Source: UBA1189 sp964570685 | GTDB lineage: Bacteria; Bacteroidota; Bacteroidia; Bacteroidales; Bacteroidaceae | Assembly: GCA_964570685.1 (NCBI GenBank) | Contig: CAZMZC010000006.1 | Span: 18,978-82,977 of the forward strand | DNA length: 64,000 nt | Reading direction: 5' to 3' | Part shown: piece by piece, positions 7,811 through 19,149 of the stretch | How positions within the stretch are numbered: the first letter of the stretch is position 1 | How the letters are laid out: each line of letters opens with the position of its first letter | Made by a program: the position numbers and the translations under genes | The notes under the pieces: model-generated | The model's database searches: none | Told to the model about the DNA's origin: nothing | What the model saw: only the letters and a program-made list of their open reading frames with translations

Positions 7811-9604
7811 TCACTCTCCCACTCTCTTTCCCCAGAAGGTCTGCTTGCCATTGCTGCTATAGCCAGCATACACAATGGTTGCCTTGCGGGGCGAGGCTTC
7901 CCAGTCGAGCTCGCGAGCTACACACATTTTGTAGGAACCAAGTCGGAGGGTGTTGGTCTCGGCATCGAAGCTCCACTTGCCGCTCATCGCCCCCGACATG
8001 GTACCGTCAGCGTTGAGAGTGAGTTTGCTCGATGTGCGCTGCTTCTGATAGCTGTAGGTAAGGGCGATATGCTCCCACTCGCCCACAAACTCCTCGGCCG
8101 TGAGCGATGCCTGAGGCACAGCAGCATAGCGCTCGGGAAGCACTACAGGCCATCCGCTGTCGGTCCAGAGGATACGGCGCACATGACCATGCATGATGGC
8201 ATTGGAGTAGGCATTGCCACGTGCACCTTCGGGCAGACGGCCCTGCGAAGTGTAGTACCAGTTGCCCTCACCATCGTTGAACACGCCACAGTGGGCTATA
8301 CCCACCCAGCCGCTGATGCTGTCGGCTGCCACTTGCGGCTCAAACTTATAGGGATGAGTCACCACGGGATAACAATCGCCGCCATTGGTCACATTCACAC
8401 CATCCATGCCATAGTACGGACCTGTGATATTGCGGGCACGGCACACACGAGTGTTGTAAGCCACGGCCAGTTCATCGTAAGCAAGGAACATATAGTAGTA
8501 CCTGGTATCAGGATTGTATATCACCTCAGGACCTTCGGAAGCTTGCCAACGGTTGCCTGCCTGACGGGTATAGATGCGCTTACCATAGCGTGTGGTAGCT
8601 CCTGCACCAGTAGAACCGATGCTCCACGGATTGCCAGGATACTTCATCAGTTTGCCAGTCTCGGGATCAATCTCTATAGCAGCTATTCCTGTATGCCACG
8701 AGCCATAGATGAGCCAATGGCGCCCATCGGGCGTAACCTCATACGTAGGGTCGATAGCATTGAAACAGAACCACCCACCCCACTGACTGCCCGTACCATA
8801 GGCCGAGGCTACCTTGTCGGAACTGCTGCTGATGACATAGCCCTTGTCTTCCCACTTGTTCGATGCCGGGTCGGTGGTCTCCATCATACCGATGAATGCC
8901 CACTGGTCGGGCACCAGACAGTAGTACATACGGTAAAGGTTATCATTTATCTTGCGCACCACGGGAGCCCAATAGCCCATATTGGTCAGTTCGCTCACGG
9001 TAGCACGCCCCATACGGGTGAAGTAGGCGTTCACCGAGTCGAGTGCCCATTGCGGCTGGTCGTCCATCAAGGTCCCCCCCAGATACTCCCAGTTGACGAG
9101 ATCAAGCGAGCGACGTCCGTGGAAGTGGCCGTGCCCCATGTGTGCATTGCCATACGAAGCGTCGGTCTGGTACATATAATAGTACCCGTCGGCAGCTTTC
9201 ACTACCGTGGGGTCATGCACATTGGCTAGGTTCCACTGACCGCGCTGGTTCCATCCCGCGATATTGGTATAGCTGTCGGCATACGTGGGGATACGCTTGT
9301 TGCTTATCTTATTATAATAGGTGAGCTCCTTGAGCAGCAGGTCACGGGGTTCGTCAACACTGACACTATCAATACTGCGTATGCGGAACCCACGGGTAGT
9401 ACCATCACTGATATGAAAGTATAGCGAGTCGAGCAGCTTCGTTCTACCCAACCTCACCACCATGCTATCCACATAAGCGCCACTCACCACATCGACCCGT
9501 TTTTCAGAGCCGTAACGGTTCACATATATCTTTTCGGGGATATCCTGTGCCTTGACAAGATATCCCATCGCGCCTAATAGCGCTATAGTCATCAGACGTC
9601 TCAT
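7811..9604 (-). CDS. Secreted GH43-family arabinanase-like glycoside hydrolase
   Basis: 597 residues from the ATG at 9604, chosen because it overlaps the upstream stop codon as ATGA. Signal peptide (about 1-19, ending VKAQ). A beta-hairpin pre-domain (about 20-95) precedes a five-bladed propeller: the catalytic base Asp lies in NVHDPTVVK (about 130), the pKa-tuning Asp in NAIDPTYE and the acid Glu in SEGPEVIYN. Together these fit endo-1,5-alpha-L-arabinanases and relatives. A C-terminal small beta domain (about 510-597, ending WGKRVGE) has a lipocalin-like pattern. Likely releases arabinose oligomers from plant polysaccharide; the exact linkage is inferred from family. Confidence 0.85.
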   Translation of the reverse strand: MRRLMTIALLGAMGYLVKAQDIPEKIYVNRYGSEKRVDVVSGAYVDSMVVRLGRTKLLDSLYFHISDGTTRGFRIRSIDSVSVDEPRDLLLKELTYYNKISNKRIPTYADSYTNIAGWNQRGQWNLANVHDPTVVKAADGYYYMYQTDASYGNAHMGHGHFHGRRSLDLVNWEYLGGTLMDDQPQWALDSVNAYFTRMGRATVSELTNMGYWAPVVRKINDNLYRMYYCLVPDQWAFIGMMETTDPASNKWEDKGYVISSSSDKVASAYGTGSQWGGWFCFNAIDPTYEVTPDGRHWLIYGSWHTGIAAIEIDPETGKLMKYPGNPWSIGSTGAGATTRYGKRIYTRQAGNRWQASEGPEVIYNPDTRYYYMFLAYDELAVAYNTRVCRARNITGPYYGMDGVNVTNGGDCYPVVTHPYKFEPQVAADSISGWVGIAHCGVFNDGEGNWYYTSQGRLPEGARGNAYSNAIMHGHVRRILWTDSGWPVVLPERYAAVPQASLTAEEFVGEWEHIALTYSYQKQRTSSKLTLNADGTMSGAMSGKWSFDAETNTLRLGSYKMCVARELDWEASPRKATIVYAGYSSNGKQTFWGKRVGE

Positions 9605-10077
9605 CGTACACATAGCTTGGCTGTTTGATTATCTACACGTAGTATATATATTCCCTCTGGCAACTCACCGAGCCACACTTCTCGCTCGGTAATGTTCATC
9701 ACCAGCGTACCGTCCAATCGGTATAGTGCAGCACTGCGTACCTCCTCGTGCAGAGTGAGTTGCACACCATCCAGTCGATACAACGAGGGAGAATCCGTCT
9801 CTACTTGCCCTATCCCATTAGCTACAGCAAAATACATCTTACCGATGCGACTATAGTCATGTGTATAGCTACCGCCATCACGATAATTGGCCGTCATAGT
9901 GCGGTCACTATACGAAAACGTCAAAGTACGTAGGTTGGCCAGGTCAATCGCCACCTCCACACTATCCGTATACGATACATACAAATCGTAATTGTCGGTC
10001 TGCGCCACCGCTGAATGAGCCTGCCACACAAGCCCAACCGCTATTAGTGCCCGACGGATTGAGACATCTATCTTCAT
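9601..10077 (-). CDS. Small secreted protein with sorting-domain-like C-terminus
   Basis: 158 residues. Signal peptide to about residue 25 (SAVAQ). The middle (YDLYVSYTDSVEVAIDLANLRTLTFS) resembles the pre-domain at the start of the downstream GH43 protein, and the C-terminus (LPEGIYILRVDNQTAKLCV) resembles a T9SS type A sorting domain. It overlaps the GH43 gene by four bases, so the two are translationally coupled and probably act at the cell surface together. No enzymatic motif is visible; function unknown. Confidence 0.7.
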   Translation of the reverse strand: MKIDVSIRRALIAVGLVWQAHSAVAQTDNYDLYVSYTDSVEVAIDLANLRTLTFSYSDRTMTANYRDGGSYTHDYSRIGKMYFAVANGIGQVETDSPSLYRLDGVQLTLHEEVRSAALYRLDGTLVMNITEREVWLGELPEGIYILRVDNQTAKLCVR

Positions 10078-10396
10078 TACATTATTTATTAGTTCATTCT
10101 ACAATTTTCACATTCGCTGCAAATATACAAATAAACAAACAAAATTTATAAATCTTACCTAATATTTCTCTCTGTAAACATCAAATATATCTATATTCGG
10201 GAACAACCACTATCACGCCATTAGAACTTTGTTATTGAAAATAGGAAATAACAAGACTAAAAAACGCCATTAAGAGATAAAATCAAACAAAATTTTAACA
10301 AATCGCATATATTCCATTGCAATTTGTCACATATTCCAATATTTATATATATCTTCGCAACCTAATTGAAAAGGAACAACCGTAAAAACAACTATT
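10078..10396. other. Divergent intergenic region
   Basis: AT-rich control region between the minus-strand secreted-protein gene and the plus-strand lyase gene. It holds a -7 box for the former (10120-10127), two direct copies of ACGCCATTA (near 10215 and 10264), and weak promoter-like words (TTTG at about 10325, TATCTTCG about 23 bases later) for the latter. No gene or strong hairpin seen. Confidence 0.6.
10120..10127 (-). promoter_or_regulatory. -7 box TATATTTG of the secreted-protein/GH43 operon
   Basis: Minus strand reads TTTGTATATTTGCAG; the same GTATATTTGCAG core precedes the small membrane protein (12127-12134) and hsdM (55616-55623). No good TTTG is found at -33. Confidence 0.5.
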
Positions 10397-11845
10397 ATGC
10401 AAATCAAATTTTACCAAGAAAAAGAACAAGTACCTTTGGAAATGCACAAAGTGCGCGTGGTACAGAAACTCTTTCTGCTCCCTGTAGAAGAGCGTTTACA
10501 ACGCATTAAAGAAGCTGGCAACAATACCTTCCTACTCCAGAACCGTGACATCTATCTCGATATGCTCACCGACTCAGGCGTAAACGCTATGAGTGACCTC
10601 CAGTTGGCCGCATCGATGCGGGCTGATGACTCGTATGCAGGGTCTGATACTTTTGTCCGCGTGAAAGAGGCTGTCAAGGAGGTATTTGGCACAGAAAACG
10701 TATTGCCTGCTCATCAGGGACGCGCTTGCGAGAATATCCTTGCTTCGGCATTGGTGAAGCCCGGCCAGACGGCACTAATGAACTTCCACTTCACCACTAC
10801 AAAGGCTCACATCACACGCATGGGAGGCACCGTGGAGGAATTGGTAGCCGAAAAAGGACTCAAACCGCAATCAAACGATCCCTTCAAGGGCGACTTCGAC
10901 CTCAAGAAACTACGCGCCACCATTAAGGAGAAGGGTGCCGAGAACATCGCTTTCGTACGCGTAGAGGCTGGCACCAACCTCATCGGCGGACAGCCCGTAT
11001 CGCTCGAGAACATGCTTGCCGTGACCGACATTTGCCACGACAACAACATCATCAGCGTACTCGACGCATCGCTGCTTCAAGACAACATCTACTTCATGAA
11101 GACCCGTGAGGCACGCTGCAAGTATATGGATCTCAAGACCATCTATCATCTTCTGGCCGACCACTTCGACATCATCTACTTCTCGGCCCGCAAGCTCGGC
11201 TTCGCCAAGGGCGGTATCATCACCAGCAAGGATGAGAAATTCACCAAGATGATGGCCGAATACATCCCCCTTTACGAAGGCTTCCTCACCTATGGAGGTA
11301 TGGATGTGCGCACGATGGAAGCCATGGCACAAGGCCTCTACGAAAGTCTCGATATGGAGTACATCAGTCAGGGACCTGAGTTCATCAACTACCTTGCCAA
11401 GGAGCTCGACGACTACGGAGTGCCCGTCATACTCCCAGCTGGCGGACTGGGATGCCACCTCAATGCTGGCACCTTTGTGCCCGACATACCACACGACCAA
11501 TACCCTGCGGCCGCAGTTGCCGCTGCGCTCTATATTGTCAGCGGCATCCGTGGCATGGAGCGTGGAACCCTCTCTGAGCAGCGTAACCCCGACGGCACCG
11601 AGCCCTTTGCTGAGCTTGAGCTCATGCGCCTCGCTGTTCCCCGTCGTGTATACACGCTGTCGCAATTGAAATATGTAGCCGACCGCGTGAAGTGGCTTTG
11701 GGACAACCGCGAACTCATCGGTGGTCTCGAATGGGTTGAGGAACCCTCTGTACTGCGTTTCTTCACAGGCCGTCTGAGAGAGATAGGTTTCTGGCAGGAG
11801 CAATTGGTCGAGAAATTCCGTCAGGACTTCGGCGAATCGTTGTAA
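10397..11845 (+). CDS. Tyrosine phenol-lyase-like beta-eliminating lyase (tryptophanase family)
   Basis: 482 residues, PLP fold type I. LTDSGVNAMSD, the Tyr80 region (DDSYAGS), AHQGRACEN, Asp223, the Schiff-base Lys266 (SARKLG), YEGFLTYGG and the substrate-carboxylate Arg region PRRVYT place it firmly in the tryptophanase/tyrosine phenol-lyase family. Two specificity positions favour tyrosine phenol-lyase: Arg389 in GMERG (Arg381 of Citrobacter TPL, not Arg in E. coli TnaA) and Phe455-Phe456 (TnaA has His-Phe). Against this, the Arg that normally follows the Asp (DATR in TPL) is Leu226 (DASL). Expected products: phenol or indole, pyruvate and ammonia. A strong terminator follows; it appears monocistronic. 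Confidence 0.8.
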   Translation: MQIKFYQEKEQVPLEMHKVRVVQKLFLLPVEERLQRIKEAGNNTFLLQNRDIYLDMLTDSGVNAMSDLQLAASMRADDSYAGSDTFVRVKEAVKEVFGTENVLPAHQGRACENILASALVKPGQTALMNFHFTTTKAHITRMGGTVEELVAEKGLKPQSNDPFKGDFDLKKLRATIKEKGAENIAFVRVEAGTNLIGGQPVSLENMLAVTDICHDNNIISVLDASLLQDNIYFMKTREARCKYMDLKTIYHLLADHFDIIYFSARKLGFAKGGIITSKDEKFTKMMAEYIPLYEGFLTYGGMDVRTMEAMAQGLYESLDMEYISQGPEFINYLAKELDDYGVPVILPAGGLGCHLNAGTFVPDIPHDQYPAAAVAAALYIVSGIRGMERGTLSEQRNPDGTEPFAELELMRLAVPRRVYTLSQLKYVADRVKWLWDNRELIGGLEWVEEPSVLRFFTGRLREIGFWQEQLVEKFRQDFGESL

Positions 11846-11856
11846 ACTCTTAAAAA

Positions 11857-11900
11857 AGACAGATTAGGGGAGCCTTTCAAAAGACTCCCCTAATCTGTCT
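11857..11900. terminator. Intrinsic terminator after the lyase gene
   Basis: Perfect 16-base stem (AGACAGATTAGGGGAG, 11857-11872, complement at 11885-11900) with a 12-base loop, 12 bases after the stop codon. It lies between convergent genes and may serve both. Confidence 0.85.
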
Positions 11901-11940
11901 TACAATATCAACCGTTACCTTGTCACCTTACAACAAAATA

Positions 11941-12099
11941 TCAGCTACCTCCTGCAATGACAGTACATGCAATATACACACCTATCACAGCTGCTAAAAG
12001 TATCAAAAGAAAACCCATAGAAAAACCATGAAACTTCTTGCGTTTGGGTTGCTGTACCTCTTGCTGTTGAGCATCCTGCTTGTCTGAAATTTCGTTCAT
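11941..12099 (-). CDS. Small single-span membrane protein
   Basis: 52 residues from the second plausible ATG (MNEISDKQD); a start two codons earlier (MIMNEIS) is possible. A charged, Gln-rich N-terminal half (QQQEVQQPKRKKF) is followed by one hydrophobic helix (GFLLILLAAVIGVYIACTVIA). Orientation should place the basic segment in the cytoplasm. I do not recognise it. Its own -7 element lies 28 bases upstream, and its stop codon faces the lyase terminator. Confidence 0.6.
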   Translation of the reverse strand: MNEISDKQDAQQQEVQQPKRKKFHGFSMGFLLILLAAVIGVYIACTVIAGGS

Positions 12100-12126
12100 A
12101 ATCATATCATTTATTTCGTTTGACTG

Positions 12127-12134
12127 CAAATATA
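12127..12134 (-). promoter_or_regulatory. -7 box TATATTTG of the small membrane protein gene
   Basis: Minus strand reads TTCGTTTATTCGTATATTTG; core shared with the boxes at 10120 and 55616. Confidence 0.5.
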
Positions 12135-12262
12135 CGAATAAACGAACAAAAAATAGAACTTGCCACAATATTTCTCTTCGCAATCACCACCTAAAAGGAT
12201 TTTAACAAAACAAAAAGGCATCACAAATGTTAGTCTGACAAGTAAAAAACAAACTTTGTGAT

Positions 12263-12784
12263 ATGAAAAAGAATTTTCTTACAACCCTATTCTTGGGATT
12301 ATGTACAACAACATTCTGTCAGACTATCGACAACAGTACCATCACCGAATTTAACCTCAACCGCTATTTGGGCAAGTGGTACGAAATTGCCCGCTACGAC
12401 CATGCCTTCGAGCGCGGTCTTGTGGGTGCTACGGCAGAATACACCCTACGTGACGACGGTATGATCAAGGTGCTCAACAGCGGCCATCTCTACACCCTCG
12501 ACGGCAAGTTCAAGGAGAGCACAGGCAAAGCCAAACCCAACAAGAACGGAAAGCCTGGACAACTGCGCGTAAGTTTCTTCGGTCCCTTCTACAGCAACTA
12601 CTACATCCTTGACCTCGCGCCCGACTACTCTTACTCCGTAGTGGGCAGCAGCAGTCCCAAGTACCTATGGATACTGAGCCGCACACCACAACTCAAACCA
12701 GAAGTACAGAACAAGATTGTAAAGAACCTCCAACAACGAGGTTATGACACCAGTAAGTTGATATGGGTGGAACAGGAACAATAA
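12263..12784 (+). CDS. Bacterial lipocalin (Blc family)
   Basis: 173 residues with a signal peptide (about 1-19, cleaved near TTTFCQ). The lipocalin signature GKWYEIARYDHAFERG appears at about 34-49, followed by the eight-stranded barrel sequence including GQLRVSFFGPFYSNYYILDL and the conserved YLWILSRTP near the C-terminus. The Cys at residue 19 is not in a good lipobox, so it may be soluble periplasmic rather than lipid-anchored. Blc proteins bind lysophospholipids or other hydrophobic ligands and help envelope maintenance. No neighbour suggests a specific partner. Confidence 0.88.
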   Translation: MKKNFLTTLFLGLCTTTFCQTIDNSTITEFNLNRYLGKWYEIARYDHAFERGLVGATAEYTLRDDGMIKVLNSGHLYTLDGKFKESTGKAKPNKNGKPGQLRVSFFGPFYSNYYILDLAPDYSYSVVGSSSPKYLWILSRTPQLKPEVQNKIVKNLQQRGYDTSKLIWVEQEQ

Positions 12785-12862
12785 TCAAATATGAATAATG
12801 AATTATGAACCCGATTGAAATAAAATTCATAATACTTGATTCATTATTCAAATAATATTTGC

Positions 12863-12870
12863 TACATTTG
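12863..12870 (+). promoter_or_regulatory. -7 box TACATTTG of the carboxyltransferase gene
   Basis: Matches TAnnTTTG, 54 bases before the start codon; no clear TTTG at the right distance upstream. Confidence 0.45.
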
Positions 12871-12924
12871 CAACTGACAAATGTCAAACATTATTCTAAT
12901 ATCGAAAAAGAACACACACAAGTC

Positions 12925-14685
12925 ATGAAAAAGGAGATTAAATTCAGCCTTTTGTACCGCGACATGTTCCAGTCATCAGGCAAGTATCAGCCCCGTGCCG
13001 ACCAGCTCGCCCGCATCGCCCCCGTTATTGTAGAGATGGGCTGCTTTGCTCGTGTAGAAACCAACGGAGGAGCTTTCGAGCAGGTCAATCTGCTCTATGG
13101 CGAGAATCCCAACACGGCCGTACGCACCTTTACAAAGACCTTCCACGAAGCCGGCATACAGACCCACATGCTCGACCGCGCACTCAATGGCCTGCGCATG
13201 TTTCCCGTACCCGCCGACGTGCGTCGCCTCATGTATAAGGTAAAGAAGGCACAGGGCACCGACATCACCCGTATCTTCTGTGGACTCAACGACCCGCGCA
13301 ATATCATTCCTTCCATCAAGTATGCCCTTGAGGCAGGCATGATACCGCAAGCTGCGCTCTGCATCACCCACTCGCCCGTACACACGGTAGAGTACTATAC
13401 CGAGTTGGCCGATACGCTCATCGCTGCCAGAGCCACCGAGATTGCTCTCAAGGACATGGCAGGCATCGGACGTCCCAAGATGCTGGGCCAGTTGGTCAAG
13501 AACATCAAGACTCGCCACCCCGAAGTCATCGTCCAATATCACGGGCACTCGGGTCCCGGACTCTCCATGGCCTCTATCCTCGAAGTGTGCGAGAACGGTG
13601 CCGACATCATCGACACCGCCATCGAGCCCCTCTCATGGGGCAAGGTGCACCCCGACATCATCTCCGTGCAGGCCATGCTCAAGGATGCAGGCTTCCAGGT
13701 GCCCGAAATCAATATGAATGCCTACATGAAGGCACGCAGCCTCACGCAGGAGTTTATGGACGACTTCCTCGGCTACTTCATGGACCCCACGAACAAGCAC
13801 ATGTCGTCACTGCTGCTCAAGTGTGGACTCCCAGGTGGCATGATGGGTTCCATGATGGCCGACCTCAAGGGTGTGCATGCAGGTATTAACCTCATCCTCA
13901 AGGGGCAAGGCAAAGCACCGCTCAGCATCGACGACCTGGTCATCATGCTCTTCGATGAGGTTGAGTACGTATGGCCTAAACTGGGCTATCCTCCTCTCGT
14001 GACTCCCTATAGCCAATATGTAAAGAATATAGCCCTGATGAACCTCATGCAGATGTTCAAAGGTGAGGAGCGCTTCTCTATGATTGACAACAATGCGTGG
14101 GACATGATACTCGGCAAGTGTGGCCGCCTGCCCGGTCCGCTGGCTCCCGAGATTATCGAACTGGCCAAAAGCCAAGGTCGCGAGTTCACCGATGCCGACC
14201 CGCAGAGCTACTATCCCGATGCACTCGACACCTATCGCAAGGAGATGAAGGAGCTTGGTTGGGATACAGGCAAGGACGACGAAGAGCTCTTCGAGTTTGC
14301 CATGCACGACCGCCAATACCGCGACTATCACTCGGGTGTAGCCAAGCAGCGCTTCGAGACCGAGCTGCAGAAGGCTAAGGATGCCGCACTTGGTGGCACG
14401 GGCGTCACCCCCGAACAGCTGCAAGCACTCAAGCACGCCAAAGCCGATGCTGTCTGTGCTCCTGAGAGCGGACAGGTGGTATGGGAAATCTCTGTAGAGG
14501 GTCCCTCATCGGCTCCCAACGTAGGGCGCCCCTATAAGGAAGGCGAACTGATGTGCCATATCACTACCCGCTGGGGACAGATGGTCCCCGTCTACGCAGG
14601 CTTTGCTGGCCGACTGGCCGAGGTAGCCCCGCAAGGCAGCACCGTGATGAAGGGCGATGCAGTGGCATATATCGAACGAACATAG
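12925..14685 (+). CDS. Oxaloacetate decarboxylase/pyruvate carboxylase-type carboxyltransferase subunit, no biotin lysine
   Basis: 586 residues from MKKEIKFSLL. The first ~450 residues are the carboxyltransferase barrel and PYC/OADA helical domain: FSLLYRDMFQSSGKY is the variant of LRDxxQS, Lys in IALKDMAG (about 176) corresponds to the carbamylated lysine, and QYHGHSGPG supplies the metal histidines. The last ~80 residues (from VCAPESGQVV) fold like a biotinyl domain, with CAPESG and GDAVAYIE flanks, but where the biotin lysine (AMKM) should be it reads HITTRWGQM. So this polypeptide alone cannot carry biotin; a separate biotin carrier or a non-biotin role is implied. Confidence 0.75.
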   Translation: MKKEIKFSLLYRDMFQSSGKYQPRADQLARIAPVIVEMGCFARVETNGGAFEQVNLLYGENPNTAVRTFTKTFHEAGIQTHMLDRALNGLRMFPVPADVRRLMYKVKKAQGTDITRIFCGLNDPRNIIPSIKYALEAGMIPQAALCITHSPVHTVEYYTELADTLIAARATEIALKDMAGIGRPKMLGQLVKNIKTRHPEVIVQYHGHSGPGLSMASILEVCENGADIIDTAIEPLSWGKVHPDIISVQAMLKDAGFQVPEINMNAYMKARSLTQEFMDDFLGYFMDPTNKHMSSLLLKCGLPGGMMGSMMADLKGVHAGINLILKGQGKAPLSIDDLVIMLFDEVEYVWPKLGYPPLVTPYSQYVKNIALMNLMQMFKGEERFSMIDNNAWDMILGKCGRLPGPLAPEIIELAKSQGREFTDADPQSYYPDALDTYRKEMKELGWDTGKDDEELFEFAMHDRQYRDYHSGVAKQRFETELQKAKDAALGGTGVTPEQLQALKHAKADAVCAPESGQVVWEISVEGPSSAPNVGRPYKEGELMCHITTRWGQMVPVYAGFAGRLAEVAPQGSTVMKGDAVAYIERT

Positions 14686-14708
14686 GAATAAAAACTCCTA
14701 TATTATAT

Positions 14709-14740
14709 AGAAGAGGGTTCCTAATTAGGGCCCCTCTTCT
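14709..14740. terminator. Hairpin between convergent genes
   Basis: AGAAGAGGG (14709-14717) pairs with CCCTCTTCT (14732-14740). It follows the carboxyltransferase stop and overlaps the last codons of the minus-strand yigZ gene. Confidence 0.55.
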
Positions 14741-15357
14741 TGTATATCACTTTCCTTCCCTATCCGTATACGGCCGGTCTCGAGTGCCAACTGTTCGTAA
14801 CGTTCGCGCAGCCTAGGCATACGCGAAGCACGAATAGAGAGACGTATGCGGCAATCCATTTGAAAATCTTGCTCTACTACCATGGGATTCTCCTCCTTAA
14901 CGATACGCATCACTTCGTTCATCATTGGATATTCGAAAAGAATGTCGAGCGTGAGATTTACCGTTTTCTCCACCACTTCCGCCATATCAAGCGCCTCAGC
15001 CGCAGCAGCCTTATAGGCAACGATAAGTCCGCCTGTACCGAGCTTGATACCACCAAAGTAGCGTACCACTACGACTAATATATCGGTCAGTTCGCGACTA
15101 TTGATTTGTCCAAGGATAGGACGGCCAGCCGTACCCGACGGCTCGCCATTGTCATTGGCACGAAAGTTAGTACGTTCATGACCGAGCATATAGGCATAAC
15201 ACACATGCCGGGCATCGAAATACCGTTTCTGGCACTCTGTCAAATGTTCCTTGATTTCATCAAGTGTAGTTACAGGAAACGCCATAGCAATGAACTTGCT
15301 ACGTTTTTCGGTAAATACTCCCTCACACGGAGCGGCTAATGTTTTATAGGTATCCAA
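14725..15357 (-). CDS. yigZ: YigZ/IMPACT family protein
   Basis: 210 residues. N-terminal UPF0029/IMPACT domain: KRSKFIAMAFPV, then DARHVCYAYML and the hallmark NDNGEPSGTAGRPIL at about 66-80, followed by VVVVRYFGGIKLGTGGLIVAY. The C-terminal ~80 residues are the DUF1949 ferredoxin-like domain. Family members are small cytosolic proteins with reported links to translation control; the bacterial role is not settled. Convergent with the carboxyltransferase gene and separated by 34 bases from the downstream end of uvrA on the same strand. Confidence 0.9.
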   Translation of the reverse strand: MDTYKTLAAPCEGVFTEKRSKFIAMAFPVTTLDEIKEHLTECQKRYFDARHVCYAYMLGHERTNFRANDNGEPSGTAGRPILGQINSRELTDILVVVVRYFGGIKLGTGGLIVAYKAAAAEALDMAEVVEKTVNLTLDILFEYPMMNEVMRIVKEENPMVVEQDFQMDCRIRLSIRASRMPRLRERYEQLALETGRIRIGKESDIQEEGP

Positions 15358-15391
15358 AGAAACTTATATTTTAGAATTATTATGCCAATCG

Positions 15392-18209
<2,818 letters not shown>

Positions 18210-18217
<8 letters not shown>

Positions 18218-18968
18218 CACCCACCTCCTTTCTTGAGCGTGTGAGCACATTGATATCGCCCCGGCGCACATACTTGACGCCATCAGACCCCTCGGCCTCG
18301 ACAAGGATGAAGTAGACACCATCCTCTACCTTGCTACCGTGGTACGTGCCGTCCCAACATATGTAATAGGTATAGTTGTCTTCGTAGGCTGTGGGCAAGG
18401 TGCCTTGGTCGCCCGAGACAATCTCCTGCCCCCAGCGGTTGAAGATCTTCATGCGAAACGAGAGCAGCGACTGCGTCTTCACGCGATACACATCGTTGGT
18501 GCCATCGCCATTGGGCGAGAAGGCATTGTACAGGTGCACCGACGAGCCGCGCAGCGAGAAAGTTAGAGGTGTACCCTCGCCCTCGCCCGTAATTGTCTTA
18601 TTATCACGATAGGTATAGGTGATATACAGTTCTATGCGATAAGTTACATCTACTCCCCCTTCGGTAAAAGTAAAGGTCGTAGTCTCTTCATTGCGCTTAG
18701 CGAGCAAGGTCTCCTTGTTGTTTTTTACCTGGATGATATTCCACTCATACAACACATCGTAACCGGCAGTATCTGTAGGATTGGCCAAGAAGTTCACTTC
18801 CAACGGGGCATCATACGAACCACCTATCTCAAGTTCCTCCACCTCACCCTCATGATTGACGAACGTAGCCGAACATTCGTCTACTATGGGGTATCTATCG
18901 GGAGTAATTTGCCCCTTTACGCTAAACACTAAAAGTAATAGCGAAACAACGACTATATATCTCTTCAT
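18210..18968 (-). CDS. Secreted protein with gliding-motility/T9SS type B C-terminal domain
   Basis: 252 residues. Signal peptide about 1-19 (LLLVFSVKG). The middle has Ig/PKD-like beta strands (LYEWNIIQVKN...VTYRIELYITYTY). The C-terminal ~85 residues carry the gliding-type sorting module: NAFSPNGDGTNDVYRV, FRMKIFNRWGQEI, WDGTYHGSKVEDGVYFILVEA. Such proteins are exported by the type IX secretion system and attached to the surface. Its own cassette promoter is 27 bases upstream, and it overlaps uvrA, so the two share a transcript. Confidence 0.85.
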
Positions 18969-18995
18969 AAAAGCACTTACATACGTTTTGACTTA

Positions 18996-19027
18996 CAAAT
19001 TTAGTGCAAGCCGAGTGAAAAAGCAAA
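18996..19027 (-). promoter_or_regulatory. Cassette promoter of the gliding-type gene and uvrA
   Basis: Minus strand: TTTG (19024-19027), 20-base spacer ending CACTCGGCTTGCAC, TAAATTTG (18996-19003). Same cassette as at 4774, 26053 and 38490. Confidence 0.8.
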
Positions 19028-19112
19028 TTTACTTTCATTTTTCCAAGTTGTCCATCTACGGCATGTATTATTATTCTTATATCTTCACCAGTACTTTTCA
19101 AAAACTTTATTA

Positions 19113-19120
19113 TATCTTTG
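19113..19120 (+). promoter_or_regulatory. -7 box TATCTTTG of the zinc metallopeptidase gene
   Basis: Perfect TAnnTTTG, 30 bases before the start at 19150, divergent from the cassette promoter; -33 box weak. Confidence 0.5.
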
Positions 19121-19149
19121 CAGAAAATAACCATTTATATGCTATCGCT

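Noticed and set aside
10397..11845. Plain call of tryptophanase
   Set aside because: The residues that separate the two activities lean to tyrosine phenol-lyase, though the family-level call stands and activity is unproven.
12925..14685. Complete biotin-dependent oxaloacetate decarboxylase alpha subunit
   Set aside because: The biotin-accepting lysine motif is absent from the C-terminal domain.
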